A stretch of 64,000 nt of DNA from Actinomyces procaprae. Lineage in GTDB: Bacteria; Actinomycetota; Actinomycetes; Actinomycetales; Actinomycetaceae. A model generated the notes under the pieces. The model was not told the DNA's origin. It saw only the letters and a program-made list of their open reading frames with translations, and did not search any database. The stretch spans positions 2,294,001 through 2,358,000 of the forward strand of contig NZ_CP039292.1 in assembly GCF_004798665.1 (NCBI RefSeq), in the 5' to 3' direction. This document shows positions 1 through 8,642 of the stretch, piece after piece. The position numbers and the translations under genes are program-made. Each line of letters begins with the position of its first letter. Positions within the stretch are counted from its first letter, which is position 1.

Positions 1-36
1 CATCCCTGACCCGTGCCCGCCGGAGCCCGTCCGGTG

Positions 37-459
37 CTACCCCAGTAGCGCCGCGCCGATGATCCCGCACATGCCGGCCCATGTCAGGGAGGCGAGCGTG
101 CCGATGATGAACCGTTCCGTCGACCCGGGGTTGTCCTTCAGATCCGCCCAGCGCCCAAGCCCCTTGACCGCAACGACCACGGCAATCAGCGTCGCATGCC
201 CGGACAGGAGGGCACCCGTCGTCGCCAGGCGCTCAAGCACTCCGATCCAGGTGCCACCGCGAAGAACCGGGGACTCGGAGGCGTCGTCTCGCGGAGACAA
301 GACCGGCGCAGTCGAACCTGCGGGCGTAGGTTCCCGTGACGGCGGCAGCTCGGGCACGCGCGCCCAGCGCAAGACCAGTGCGACGATCCCCCAACCACCG
401 AAAACGGACAGAAGGGAGCAGGAAAGAACTACAACCGCGCTCACCAGGGCCTGAGTCAT
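37..459 (-). CDS. small membrane protein, partner of SatD-like gene
   Basis: 140 aa. Hydrophobic segments lie at about residues 4-32, 82-99 and 117-139. A Pro/Ser-rich stretch (34-68) joins the first two. I recognise no enzymatic motif. Its ATG overlaps the TGA of the SatD-like gene by four bases (ATGA), so the two are translationally coupled and probably act together. SatD-type proteins elsewhere are encoded beside small membrane proteins, which fits this pairing, but the function is unknown. No gene is visible in the first 36 bases of the window. Confidence 0.75.
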   Translation of the reverse strand: MTQALVSAVVVLSCSLLSVFGGWGIVALVLRWARVPELPPSREPTPAGSTAPVLSPRDDASESPVLRGGTWIGVLERLATTGALLSGHATLIAVVVAVKGLGRWADLKDNPGSTERFIIGTLASLTWAGMCGIIGAALLG

Positions 460-1094
460 ACGTCATCCACCATATCAACCGACGTCCCCAGCCCCACTGA
501 CAGCCGGTGCGCCCGGTCGAGGAGCCGCTCAATGGCCGGCACGGCGGCAACTTCCTCGTCGTAGTGCGATGAGACCCGATGCTTGGAGACGGCCTGGCCG
601 CTCACCCCCAGCCGCTTCGCCGCGTCCTTGCCGCTGAGCCCGGTGTCGAGAAGGGCCACGGCCGAGCGCTGAGCCCTGGTGCGGGAACCGATCAGCACGC
701 CGAGAAGCCGCAGCACCGCCTCGGCGTCGGCCGTCGCCGTACGTGCCTCCCGATCGGCGACGCCGGTTCGGACTGCGAGCGACACACGAGACGATTTGGA
801 CTCCTCCACCGCTTGCCGTGCGGCGATGAATGCCGCTCCGCCTCCCGAGCGAGACCCGTGCTCACCTAGCGCACCAGTACCGATCCCCAAACCTATGTGC
901 CATCCGCCGGCCGCCAAGAGGCGGCGCACACACACAACGGCCGCGGCCGCGTCCTCGAGCACCCCCTGTGCCTCGTCTCCGACTGTCCGCTCGAAGGGAG
1001 CCAGCGCAGGGACGTCAGCGAGCAAGCGGATCAGGTCCGGGATTTCATCCGCGCCCGCTCGGCTCGCAACCTGGTCCACTGTGAGCACGTACAT
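456..1094 (-). CDS. SatD-family protein with C-terminal helix-turn-helix
   Basis: 212 aa. The N-terminal half resembles SatD-family proteins: a GDE triad at 39-41 followed by a Q-rich helix, and a glycine-rich GLGIGTG loop near 68-74. A helix-turn-helix reading SGKDAAKRLGVSGQAVSKH lies at about 154-172, so DNA binding is likely. It is the first gene of a two-gene unit with the downstream membrane protein (4-base overlap). Two inverted repeats sit just upstream of the start codon and suggest autoregulation. SatD was first described in an acid-tolerance locus of Streptococcus mutans; its biochemical role is unclear. Family assignment is from sequence pattern only. Confidence 0.65.
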   Translation of the reverse strand: MYVLTVDQVASRAGADEIPDLIRLLADVPALAPFERTVGDEAQGVLEDAAAAVVCVRRLLAAGGWHIGLGIGTGALGEHGSRSGGGAAFIAARQAVEESKSSRVSLAVRTGVADREARTATADAEAVLRLLGVLIGSRTRAQRSAVALLDTGLSGKDAAKRLGVSGQAVSKHRVSSHYDEEVAAVPAIERLLDRAHRLSVGLGTSVDMVDDV

Positions 1095-1126
1095 GCCTAC
1101 ATGCTCCCATCAGCATCCCCAAAAAA

Positions 1127-1172
1127 CAACCATTTTCGGTTGATTCGACCTCAGTCAACCCCACACGGTTGA
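1127..1172 (-). promoter_or_regulatory. paired operator-like dyads upstream of SatD-like gene
   Basis: Two inverted repeats with the same architecture lie between the SatD-like start and the ATP-grasp gene: CAACC-N6-GGTTG at 1127-1142 and TCAACC-N6-GGTTGA at 1155-1172. Their centres are 29 bp apart, close to three helical turns, so two dimers could bind on one face. The likely ligand is the helix-turn-helix protein encoded at once downstream. This is inferred from geometry only. Confidence 0.5.
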
Positions 1173-1220
1173 TTACCGTCGGGCCGTGGTCCGCGAGCCG
1201 CCCGCGCGGCAGCGCCAGCC

Positions 1221-2141
1221 CTACCAGAAGACACGCTGGGCGATGGCGTCGGCGAAGTTGTCCAGGGCGGCCGGCGCAGAACCGAGGTAGAGGCCGGCGT
1301 CGATGAGGGACACCTCCATCAGGTAGAAGCCGCCCTGCCCGTCACCGACGACGTCGACCCGGTTGAACAGCAACTGCATGTCCCGGCCCGAGCGCTCCTT
1401 GATGATGGTGTGGATGGCCTTGCGGACCTTCTCACCCCACAGCCACTCCTGCTCACTGGGCTCACGGGCGGTGACGATCTCCTCATGCACCTCATCCACC
1501 GACCGGAAGGAGGGGTGCAGCATGGGTGCCTTCTCCACCGCGTGGGACAGCACGCCGTTGAAGTACACCAGGGACAGCTCACCCTTGCGGTCGACCTCCT
1601 CCAGGTAGCGCTGCACCATGACGCTGCGGCCGCGGCCGAGGTGGTGCATGGTGTCATTGATGGCGTCGGCACGGGACTTGGCGTCCGTGGCGGTATAGCG
1701 GCCGGTACCGCGCCCGCCTGAGGAGATGGCCGGCTTGACCACGAAGTCGCCGTGCGCAGGGAAACGGGTGTGCACCTGGTGCTTGGAGTAGCCGGCGGAC
1801 GGCTCCAGCCAAGTCGTGGGGATCACCGGCACACCCAACTCGGCCATGCGCTTGAGGTAGTGCTTGTCGGAGTTCCAGTCGACGACGTCGGCATGGTTGA
1901 TGAGCCGCCTGATCGAGTGCGCCCAGGACAGGAAGTCCGCGTAGTTGCGGTTCTTGGCGTAGTCACGCACCGAGCGCAGGACCACCACGCCGGCATCCTC
2001 CCAGTTCACGTCCGGGTCATTCCACACCGCCACCCGCGGCTCGATACCGCGCTCACGCAGCGCATCGGGCAGCCCGCGGTCATCCTCATCGAGGTCCGCA
2101 TAGTCGGCTGAGGTCGCCAGAGTCACAATCGGGGCGTTCAC
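1221..2141 (-). CDS. ATP-grasp domain protein (RimK/glutathione-synthetase-like)
   Basis: 306 aa from a GTG at 2141 (VNAPIVTLATS...). An in-frame ATG at 2258 would run 47 bp into the divergent peptidase gene, so the GTG is preferred. The central part has the ATP-grasp pattern: a lysine in FVVKPAISSGGRG as the nucleotide-binding loop, then VQRYLEEV. The C-terminal metal-binding strand is FYLMEVSLIDAGLYL. Such enzymes join a carboxylate to an amine or thiol through an acyl-phosphate. Substrate is not predictable; glutathione-synthetase-like and peptide-ligase-like members share this layout. It is divergent from pip with about 70 bp between starts. Confidence 0.75.
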   Translation of the reverse strand: MNAPIVTLATSADYADLDEDDRGLPDALRERGIEPRVAVWNDPDVNWEDAGVVVLRSVRDYAKNRNYADFLSWAHSIRRLINHADVVDWNSDKHYLKRMAELGVPVIPTTWLEPSAGYSKHQVHTRFPAHGDFVVKPAISSGGRGTGRYTATDAKSRADAINDTMHHLGRGRSVMVQRYLEEVDRKGELSLVYFNGVLSHAVEKAPMLHPSFRSVDEVHEEIVTAREPSEQEWLWGEKVRKAIHTIIKERSGRDMQLLFNRVDVVGDGQGGFYLMEVSLIDAGLYLGSAPAALDNFADAIAQRVFW

Positions 2142-2211
2142 AGGCCATACGCTACCGCCCGCGGCTCCCCCACGAGTCCCGGTCGCGGCCCCGATCCAGC
2201 ACAATGAGCCC

Positions 2212-3264
2212 ATGCACGAACCCGACGCCACCTCAGCCCCCACCACCCGGCACCGCACCCTCTACCCGGCCATTGAGCCTTACGAGACCGGCCTGCTCGA
2301 CGTCGGCGACGGCCAGCGCGTCTACTGGGAGGTCTGTGGGAACCCGGACGGGGTCCCGGCGGTGTTCGTGCACGGCGGCCCCGGCGGCGGCTGCTCCCCC
2401 GAGCACCGGCGCTGCTTCGACCCGGAGCGGTACCGGATCATCCTGTTCGACCAGCGCGGCTGCGGCCGCTCCCTCCCACACGCCTGGGAGCCGGAGGCGG
2501 ACCTGAGTACGAACACCACCTGGCACCTGGTGGCGGACATGGAGCGACTGCGCGAGCACCTGGGGGTGGAGTCCTGGCTGGTGTTCGGCGGCTCCTGGGG
2601 GTCCACGCTGGCGCTGGCCTACGCGGAGCGGCACCCCGAGCACGTCTCCGCGCTCGTGCTGCGCGGCATATTCACGCTGCGCAAGCGCGAGCTGGACTGG
2701 TTCTACGAGGGCGCCGGCGCGGACATGATCTGGCCGGACGAGTGGGAGGCATACGTGGCCGCCGCCGGCGAGGACGTCACCCCGGGCGGCTTCATCGACC
2801 GCTACCACGAGCTCCTGACCGACCCCGACCCGGCGGTGCACGGCCCCGCCGCCCGCGCCTGGACCACCTGGGAGGCGGCCACCTCCACGCTGCTGCGCAA
2901 CCAGGCCTACATCGACGAGGTGCAGGACCCGGCCTTCGCCGTCACCTTCGCACGCATCGAGAACCACTTCTTCCGCCACCGCGGCTGGATGGATGACGGG
3001 CAGCTCATCGCCGACGCGCACCTGCTCGCCGAGCACTCCATTCCGGGCGTCATCGTCCAGGGCCGCTACGACGTCGTCTGTCCGATGGGAACCGCCTGGG
3101 CCCTGCATCGGGCCTGGCCCCAGGCGCAGCTGCACGTCTCACCGGCGGCGGGCCACTCCTTCGCCGAGCCGGAGACCCTCTCCGCACTGATCCTGGCCTC
3201 CGATCACTTCGCAGACGTACTCTCTCCCGCCGGTGCTGGCGTCAGACACGGCCGCCAAGGCTGA
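2212..3264 (+). CDS. pip: proline iminopeptidase
   Basis: 350 aa, the usual size for S33 prolyl aminopeptidases, which release N-terminal proline from peptides. It has an alpha/beta-hydrolase fold. The oxyanion loop HGGPGGG is at 54-60 and the nucleophile elbow GGSWGS at 126-131 (Ser128). The acid is Asp287 in GRYDVVCP and the base His315 in AAGHSF. HGGPGGG and GGSWGS together are diagnostic of this family. No signal peptide is present, so it is cytoplasmic. It stands alone, divergent from the ATP-grasp gene. Confidence 0.93.
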   Translation: MHEPDATSAPTTRHRTLYPAIEPYETGLLDVGDGQRVYWEVCGNPDGVPAVFVHGGPGGGCSPEHRRCFDPERYRIILFDQRGCGRSLPHAWEPEADLSTNTTWHLVADMERLREHLGVESWLVFGGSWGSTLALAYAERHPEHVSALVLRGIFTLRKRELDWFYEGAGADMIWPDEWEAYVAAAGEDVTPGGFIDRYHELLTDPDPAVHGPAARAWTTWEAATSTLLRNQAYIDEVQDPAFAVTFARIENHFFRHRGWMDDGQLIADAHLLAEHSIPGVIVQGRYDVVCPMGTAWALHRAWPQAQLHVSPAAGHSFAEPETLSALILASDHFADVLSPAGAGVRHGRQG

Positions 3265-3302
3265 GACTTCGCGCACACAATGGCGTTTTCAGTCGTTTCG
3301 AG

Positions 3303-3332
3303 TTGGACTTGGCCGGTTCGGTCGCGTAGAGT
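3303..3332 (+). promoter_or_regulatory. promoter of tRNA-Lys
   Basis: TTGGAC (3303-3308) and TAGAGT (3327-3332) are separated by 18 bases. The -10 box lies about 38 bases before the mature tRNA 5' end, which allows a short RNase P-cleaved leader. This matches a housekeeping sigma-factor promoter. Confidence 0.55.
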
Positions 3333-3370
3333 CCTACCTGTCGCCAGGCGGAACCGCCTGAACGACTCAG

Positions 3371-3447
3371 GCCTCCTTAGCTCAGTTGGTTAGAGCACCT
3401 GACTCTTAATCAGGGTGTCCAGGGTTCGAGTCCCTGAGGGGGTACCA
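3371..3447 (+). tRNA. tRNA-Lys (anticodon CTT)
   Basis: 77 bases including an encoded CCA. The acceptor stem GCCTCCT pairs with AGGGGGT, with two G-T wobbles. The anticodon loop CTCTTAA gives anticodon CTT, decoding AAG. The T-arm contains TTCGAGT. Gene-free sequence follows for 350 bases. Confidence 0.97.
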
Positions 3448-3797
3448 CGCAGAGCAGCACATAGCTGCGGCGCCGTTTCGGACAAGGTGAGCACTGTTCC
3501 CGCCACCGAGCTTGTCTGACCGGTCTTCCCCATCTCATTTTGGTCGTGGGAATGCCGTACCCGACCGCTGTGTTGCTCGTGTGCAGTTGACGGGTTACCT
3601 CGAAGCATTCGAGGTGCCCGGGTGCGCCCCACGGGGACGGACCCGCACCCGTCAGCCAGGGGTGATCCGTGGCGCGTCGCATTGGCGCGCCGCCCGGAGC
3701 GCCCGAACAGATTCGAAGCACGACGCCGGGCCGCAGGGGTTACCTGCACTCCGCCCGGCACTGAGGGGCCCGCCTGGGCCAAGAAGGGAAGGAAGAC
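3448..3797. other. gene-free stretch with a hairpin/dyad
   Basis: No convincing gene is visible between tRNA-Lys and the small gene at 3798. The one clear element is a perfect 8-bp dyad, ACCTCGAA-gca-TTCGAGGT, at 3597-3615. It overlaps a possible -35 box (TTGACG, 3588-3593). It could be an operator for the small downstream gene or part of its 5' leader. Confidence 0.4.
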
Positions 3798-3965
3798 ATG
3801 ATGCATCTAGTCACCTCCGACAACGGGCGCGACGCCGCCGAGCGTGAGCTTGCCGCCGCCCGCACCGAACTGGCGTCCCTCGACGCCGGCACCTCGCCCT
3901 CCCGCCTGGAGCGCGCGCTCGAGCGCGTGCGGGCGGCGCAGGACGCGCTCGCGCTCGCCGCCTGA
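3798..3965 (+). CDS. 55-aa small protein, helical and alanine-rich
   Basis: ATG at 3798 is preceded by a strong ribosome site (GGAAGGA) 3-9 bases upstream; a second ATG follows at once. The product (MMHLVTSDNGRDAAERELAA...) is rich in Ala, Arg and Glu with a heptad-like LERALERVRAAQDALALAA tail, so a short coiled coil is likely. I recognise no family. The strong ribosome site, codon use like its neighbours and a repeat starting 4 bases after the TGA support a real gene. Confidence 0.55.
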   Translation: MMHLVTSDNGRDAAERELAAARTELASLDAGTSPSRLERALERVRAAQDALALAA

Positions 3966-3968
3966 CCC

Positions 3969-4003
3969 ACCGAGGTCGGTAGATCTTACGTACCGAGGTC
4001 GGT
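3969..4003 (+). repeat. 3'-end repeat, copy A (1.5 units)
   Basis: ACCGAGGTCGGT (3969-3980), spacer AGATCTTACGT, and a second identical core (3992-4003). It begins 4 bases after the stop of the small gene. Because each core is nearly self-complementary, the two cores can pair as a hairpin with an 11-base loop. Other copies are at 9381, 11203-11278 (minus strand) and 32012. Confidence 0.85.
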
Positions 4004-4180
4004 TGAAATGACCGGCGGCGCTCGACTCGGCGCATCGCCTCGGCCGCCATCGGATATGCCTTGCGCACGCCTGGGCCGCCACCGCAACACCGCGGTGGCG
4101 GCCCTCGCCGTACCCACCGTGCCGGCAACGGGCTACATTTGCTGAGTCAACACCAGCCCAGCAGGCAACAGGAGAACACC

Positions 4181-4660
4181 GTGCCCCAGCTCTCAGTCGG
4201 CGACGCCGCCCCCGACTTCACGCTGCCCGATCAGGCCGGCACCCCCGTGTCGTTAGCGCAACTGCGCGCCGACACCGAGCGGGGCGTCGTCGTCTACTTC
4301 TACCCGCGTGCGCAGACGCCGGGCTGCACGAAGGAGGCCTGCGATTTCCGCGACTCGCTGGACGGCTGGCGAAGCGCCGGGTACGCCGTCGTCGGCATCT
4401 CCCCCGACCCGCCTGCCACGCAGGCGCGCTTCGCGGAGAAGCAGTCCCTCCCCTTCCCGCTGCTGTCCGACCCCGAGCACGCCGTGATGGACGCCTGGGG
4501 CGCATGGGGGCAGAAGAAGAAGTACGGCCGCACAGTCACCGGCGTGATCCGTTCGACCGTAGTCGTCGACGGCGACGGCAAGGTGGTCCTGGCGCGCTAT
4601 AACGTGCGGGCCACCGGTCACGTCGACCGCCTGCGCCGCGAACTCGGCCTGGAGGACTGA
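4181..4660 (+). CDS. bcp: thioredoxin-dependent peroxiredoxin (Bcp/PrxQ)
   Basis: 159 aa from a GTG at 4181, chosen because AGGAG lies 5 bases upstream and homologues begin with an equivalent VGDAAPDFTL. The peroxidatic Cys49 is in TPGCTKEACDF, with the resolving Cys54 five residues later, as in atypical 2-Cys Bcp proteins. It would reduce H2O2 and organic hydroperoxides in the cytoplasm using thioredoxin. It is monocistronic and converges with the oxidoreductase at 4679 (18-base gap). Confidence 0.93.
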   Translation: MPQLSVGDAAPDFTLPDQAGTPVSLAQLRADTERGVVVYFYPRAQTPGCTKEACDFRDSLDGWRSAGYAVVGISPDPPATQARFAEKQSLPFPLLSDPEHAVMDAWGAWGQKKKYGRTVTGVIRSTVVVDGDGKVVLARYNVRATGHVDRLRRELGLED

Positions 4661-4678
4661 AGTCCCAACGACCGGCGA

Positions 4679-5800
4679 TTACTCCCCGGGGTAGACGACG
4701 CCGAGCTCGCGGCGTACCTCGTCCATGGTCTCCAGCACCGCCAGCGTCTCGCTCCACGGCATGGTCTCCGACTCGATCCTGCCGGCGGCGATGCAGCGGG
4801 CCACCTCGGCGGCCTCGAACTGGAAGCCGCCGGGAACGGTGGCGTCCCACTCGTGCCGCCTTGCTCCCGGCCCCTCCCCCAGGACTACCTCCAGCGGCGC
4901 GGGCCGGTAGAACTGCGTGGGCAGGAGTACGCGGCCGCTAGTGCCCACAACCTCGGCCGCTGTCTCCGATGCGGCGGACATGCTGGAAGCAGCCGTCGCA
5001 CAGGCGGCCGGATATGCCATGGCGATCACCTCGTCCAGGTCCACGCCCGCGCCGGACAGCCTCCCGACGGCGGACACCGCCGTCGGCGCGCCCAGCAGTG
5101 AGTGCACGAAGCTGACCGGGTAGACACCCAGGTCGAGCAGTGCACCGCCGGCCAGTTCGGGCCGGTTCAGTCGCGCCACGTGCTCCAGCGACTGGAGGTG
5201 CTCGGCGCGCACGTAGCGCAATTCCCCCAGCACTCCGCCGTCGGCCAGTGCCCGCAGCAGCACCTGCCCGGGCAGGAAGCGCGTCCACATGGCCTCCATG
5301 GCGAACAGGTTCGCCGCGCGGGCGGCGTCGAAGACCCGACGCGCCTCGGCGGCGCTGCGGGTGAAGGACTTCTCCACCAGCACCGGCTTGCCTGCCCCGA
5401 GCGCCAGCAGCGCCTGCTCACAGTGGAAGTTGTGCGGAGTGGCGATGTAGACGGCGTCCACGTCCGGGTCGCCCACGAGCGCCTCGTAGGAGCCGTGGGC
5501 GCGCACCGGCTGCCCCTTGCCGGCGTCGGGGTGGGCGTCGATGAAGGCCTGTGCCCGAGCCCGATCGCGGCTGCCGACGGCGACGATCCGCCCGGAGGAG
5601 AAGGCGGGCACGTCGGTGGCGAAGGTGGCGGCGATGCCGCCCGCGCCGAGAACACCCCAGCGCAGTGCGGGCGCGTCCTGCGGCTCGGGGACAGCGGCGG
5701 CCAGGTTGAAGGGGACGTCGGCGCCGGCCAGGGCGTCGAGGACGGGGCCGGGTATGGCAGGGAGATGATCAGTGGTACGGATGGATTTGTCTTGCGCCAT
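4679..5800 (-). CDS. Gfo/Idh/MocA-family oxidoreductase
   Basis: 373 aa. An N-terminal extension of about 45 residues precedes the dinucleotide-binding fingerprint GVLGAGGIAATF (49-60). The family Glu-Lys follows in VLVEKSF, where EKP is usual. The C-terminal half is the sugar-dehydrogenase-like substrate domain. These enzymes oxidise or reduce sugars, inositols or dihydrodiols with NAD(P). Nothing nearby fixes the substrate. The gene is alone; tRNA-Leu starts 235 bp upstream in the opposite direction. Confidence 0.85.
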   Translation of the reverse strand: MAQDKSIRTTDHLPAIPGPVLDALAGADVPFNLAAAVPEPQDAPALRWGVLGAGGIAATFATDVPAFSSGRIVAVGSRDRARAQAFIDAHPDAGKGQPVRAHGSYEALVGDPDVDAVYIATPHNFHCEQALLALGAGKPVLVEKSFTRSAAEARRVFDAARAANLFAMEAMWTRFLPGQVLLRALADGGVLGELRYVRAEHLQSLEHVARLNRPELAGGALLDLGVYPVSFVHSLLGAPTAVSAVGRLSGAGVDLDEVIAMAYPAACATAASSMSAASETAAEVVGTSGRVLLPTQFYRPAPLEVVLGEGPGARRHEWDATVPGGFQFEAAEVARCIAAGRIESETMPWSETLAVLETMDEVRRELGVVYPGE

Positions 5801-6035
5801 GTCAAAACTCTAGACCCCCCCGAAACCCCAGCGCCATACCTCACACCCGCTGCGAGGCCGGAACCGTCGGCAGCAGGTGCATCGGGGCCCGAGGGCGCCG
5901 ACGGCGAGCCCGGCACCGCCGACGGCCCCGTGTCTCATCCGGGGCCCGGCCGCTGCTAGGCTGTGCCCGGCCGTCGACCGAGCGCTTCGGCTGGCACCGC
6001 ACGGTGCCGGCACGTTCGGCCGGATGCGGCTGCGA

Positions 6036-6120
6036 GCGCGAGTGGCGGAATTGGTAGACGCCCCAGATTTAGGTTCTGGTGCCTTCGGGCGTGAGGGTTC
6101 GAGTCCCTTCTCGCGCACCA
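6036..6120 (+). tRNA. tRNA-Leu (anticodon TAG)
   Basis: 85 bases with encoded CCA. The acceptor stem GCGCGAG pairs perfectly with CTCGCGC. The anticodon stem CCAGA/TCTGG encloses loop TTTAGGT, giving anticodon TAG. A long variable arm (TGCCTTCGGGCG) marks a class II tRNA. Confidence 0.97.
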
Positions 6121-6186
6121 TGACACCCTTATACGAACTTTCGTCATGCGAAGTTGGTGTAGGGGTCGTCTCAGCCAACGAAGCGT

Positions 6187-6212
6187 GCTCACCCTGCAGG
6201 GTGGGCGTTTTT
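6187..6212 (+). terminator. rho-independent terminator after tRNA-Leu
   Basis: Nine-base stem GCTCACCCT-gc-AGGGTGGGC (one T-G pair) followed by G and five T (6208-6212), 67 bases after the tRNA CCA. Confidence 0.75.
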
Positions 6213-6230
6213 CGTTGCGGGAGAGCTTTG

Positions 6231-6411
6231 TGTCCAGTCTCAAGCCCCGGGTTTTGTAGCGGTTGTTTCGCGGTGGCGGCGGCCAAAGGATCAGCTCGGC
6301 CTTGTACAGCGAGTTCAGCGCCTCGGCCAGAGCAAAGCCACAAGGAATCCACCCTTCGACCCCACCGAGGCCACAGCGTCACGGCCCGATAGGACCTGCC
6401 CGCCAGGCCTG
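6231..6411 (-). mobile_element. IS3-family remnant, internally deleted
   Basis: The segment starts with CAAGCCCCGGGTTTTGT (6241-6257), identical to the end of the IS3 element at 42,359. It then jumps to a region closely matching the transposase-coding stretch at about 42,645-42,760 (shared GCTCGGCCTTGTA, AGCGAGTT, CCTCGGCCAG). The intervening few hundred bases are missing and the reading frame is destroyed. It is a dead scar of the same IS type, lying between the tRNA-Leu terminator and the membrane protein gene. Confidence 0.7.
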
Positions 6412-6707
6412 CCGGGCACCGCTCCTGCCTTGAGCAGAAGCAGGCGCATGCAGCCTGTTTTCCCAAGAAAGCTGGCACTGTTCAAGGGGCGACCGTTACA
6501 ATCACACAGCATGCGGTCGGCGGTGCGATGTAGACGCAAGGCGCAGCCGGCGATCGATTACGTTTACGTTCGCGGGAGGATCCGCATGGCCAGGACAGGC
6601 AAATCGGAGTGGGTTAAGCCACAGCGAACACACGGTGCGGGCGGCAGCGGCCTGATCCGGCTCGCATCCTCTCTATTGCGCTGATTGTCATCGTCGCCGG
6701 GGCGGGT

Positions 6708-7514
6708 TTGCTGTCCTTCCCCGCAGGAGCGCCTCATGAGGTCCTCAACCAGTACGGCGAGTCAGTACAGATGTGGGGAGGCGGATTATACGAGCACGAC
6801 TCGTACTTCAAGGCGACAATCTTCATCGGCACGGATTGTGCCTGGCTTCTTGTTGTTGTGCCGTTCGCCGTAAAGGTGGTCGCCGACTACCGCAGGCGGG
6901 GCGACATGGGCAGTCGCATAAACCTCCTCACATTCTTTTCTCTCGCCCTCTATTACGCCGTTAGCATGTCATTCGGAGCGACATTCAACGAGTTGCACCT
7001 ACTGTACACGGCGCTGCTCTCGCTATCCTTCTTCGGTACCGCCACCTTATCCCTAAGCCTTCTGGGTGAACGGCCGGAAGACTTCGAATACACAACCCCG
7101 AAGGGCGCGGTCGCATTCTTGGCGATTACAGGATCAGCCTTGTTCGCGGCCTGGCTGCCCGACATCGTCGGCGCCTACCTAACCTCGGGCACACTCGATC
7201 TCATCGAGGTTTACACAACGGAAGTGACCTACGTCGTCGACATGGGCATTATCGCCCCGCTCATGTTCTTTACGATCGGACATCTTCGGAGGAGGACGTA
7301 TACCGGGTACGTACTGCTGCGGCTTCTACTCCGAGTTTGCCTGGGCGTCGGCGTGGTTCTGGTGTTTCAGACGGTTGTCCAGGTGCTTGGGCGCGTCGAT
7401 CTGCCTGTTCAGGCCGTGATCAGTAAGACTGCAGTCTTCGTCATACTCGCGCTTTGCGCCGTTCTCATCGACAAGAAGATTCATGTGACGGAGACGGCTA
7501 CGAACGCCGTCTGA
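6708..7514 (+). CDS. polytopic membrane protein, N-terminus probably frameshifted
   Basis: 268 aa from TTG 6708, with about six to seven hydrophobic segments and no recognised domain. The frame stays open upstream to 6618 and would add another helix (SIALIVIVAGAGLL), but has no ATG, GTG or TTG before 6708. A good start with ribosome site GGGAGGA exists at 6586 in another frame (MARTGKSEWVKPQ...). That frame stops at 6684. Joining the two near 6650 would give a normal protein of about 308 aa with a positively charged N-terminus. So this is either a frameshift mutation, a sequencing indel or an unusual start. Function unknown. Confidence 0.6.
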   Translation: MLSFPAGAPHEVLNQYGESVQMWGGGLYEHDSYFKATIFIGTDCAWLLVVVPFAVKVVADYRRRGDMGSRINLLTFFSLALYYAVSMSFGATFNELHLLYTALLSLSFFGTATLSLSLLGERPEDFEYTTPKGAVAFLAITGSALFAAWLPDIVGAYLTSGTLDLIEVYTTEVTYVVDMGIIAPLMFFTIGHLRRRTYTGYVLLRLLLRVCLGVGVVLVFQTVVQVLGRVDLPVQAVISKTAVFVILALCAVLIDKKIHVTETATNAV

Positions 7515-7806
7515 GTGGGTGAGCGCGGAAGCGGGCCACTTATGAGGATGATGTCGGCCTGAGAAGCAGTGAGCCTTTCTCATCCGGGAATGACATTGAC
7601 TCCCTCTGCGGGGGCCTCTCAGGTAGGTCTGGATGAGAGTGATCACCCGGCCCGGTACGCCGGCGGAATGACGGTGCGCGACTTCCAGCACCATTTGGCC
7701 TCGGCCAGCGGCACCGGCCCCGCGGTGACGAGTGCCGGGCCGCCGCCCGTCCGTGTCGCCGTCCGCCGGTCCCGGGCCCGAATCCAGCCCGGGTAACCTG
7801 GGGCGC

Positions 7807-8640
7807 GTGACTGACACCAAGACCCGTAAGGACGGCCGCTCCCCCAGCGAGCTGCGCTCCATCTCCATCACCCGCAACTGGCAGGTCAACGGCGAGGGCT
7901 CGGTCCTCGTCGAGTTCGGCCGCACGCGCGTGCTGTGCGTCGCCTCCTTCGTCGAGGGCGTGCCGCGCTGGCGCAAAGGCGGCGGCGAGGGCTGGGTGAC
8001 GGCCGAGTACGCGATGCTGCCGCGCGCCGGCTCCGAGCGCTCGGGCCGCGAATCCGTGCGCGGCAAGATCGGCGGCCGCACGCATGAGATCTCCAGGCTG
8101 ATCGGCCGCTCCCTGCGCGGCGTGGTGGACGTGGCCGCGCTGGGAGAGAACACGATCACCCTGGACTGCGACGTGCTGCAGGCCGACGGCGGCACCCGCA
8201 CCGCCGCCGTCACCGGCGCCTACGTGGCGCTGGCCGACGCCGTCGCCTGGGGCACGCGCCGCGGCTACGTCAAGCCCCGCGCCGGAAAGCCGGTTGTCTC
8301 GGACTCCGTCTCAGCGGTGTCGGTGGGCATCATCGACGGCGTACCCTGCCTGGACCTGCCCTATGAGGAGGATGTGCGCGCCCAGACCGATATGAACGTG
8401 GTCCAGACCGGCGCCGGCAACTTCATCGAGGTGCAGGGAACCGCCGAGCACGCCCCCTTCGACCGCACTGAGCTGGGTGCGCTGCTGGACCTCGCCGCGA
8501 AGGGCAATGCCGAGCTGGCCGCGCTGCAGGCCCGCGTGCTGGCCGGTCCCGACGGCGTTCCCTTCACCGTGTCCACAGCCGACCAGGCGGTGCAGTCCCC
8601 CGCCGGGGCCGACCCGGCGGCCGGAGTCGAGGAGGGCTGA
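7807..8640 (+). CDS. rph: ribonuclease PH
   Basis: 277 aa from GTG 7807 ([17 protein letters not shown]...). RNase PH is a phosphate-dependent 3'-5' exonuclease that trims tRNA precursors. Typical family blocks are present: the N-terminal [16 protein letters not shown] strand, the [13 protein letters not shown] segment, the RSLRGVVD motif and the [15 protein letters not shown] core. The C-terminal tail of about 25 residues is extra and Ala/Pro-rich. The stop is 2 bases from the rdgB start, so they form an operon, as in many actinobacteria. Confidence 0.96.
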   Translation: MTDTKTRKDGRSPSELRSISITRNWQVNGEGSVLVEFGRTRVLCVASFVEGVPRWRKGGGEGWVTAEYAMLPRAGSERSGRESVRGKIGGRTHEISRLIGRSLRGVVDVAALGENTITLDCDVLQADGGTRTAAVTGAYVALADAVAWGTRRGYVKPRAGKPVVSDSVSAVSVGIIDGVPCLDLPYEEDVRAQTDMNVVQTGAGNFIEVQGTAEHAPFDRTELGALLDLAAKGNAELAALQARVLAGPDGVPFTVSTADQAVQSPAGADPAAGVEEG

Positions 8641-8642
8641 CC

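Noticed and set aside
1-3. CAT at the left edge as start of a leftward gene
   Set aside because: Too little sequence to support any gene.
3512-3847. 111-codon frame after tRNA-Lys
   Set aside because: Arginine-rich, no ribosome site, and overlaps the better small gene at 3798 in another frame.
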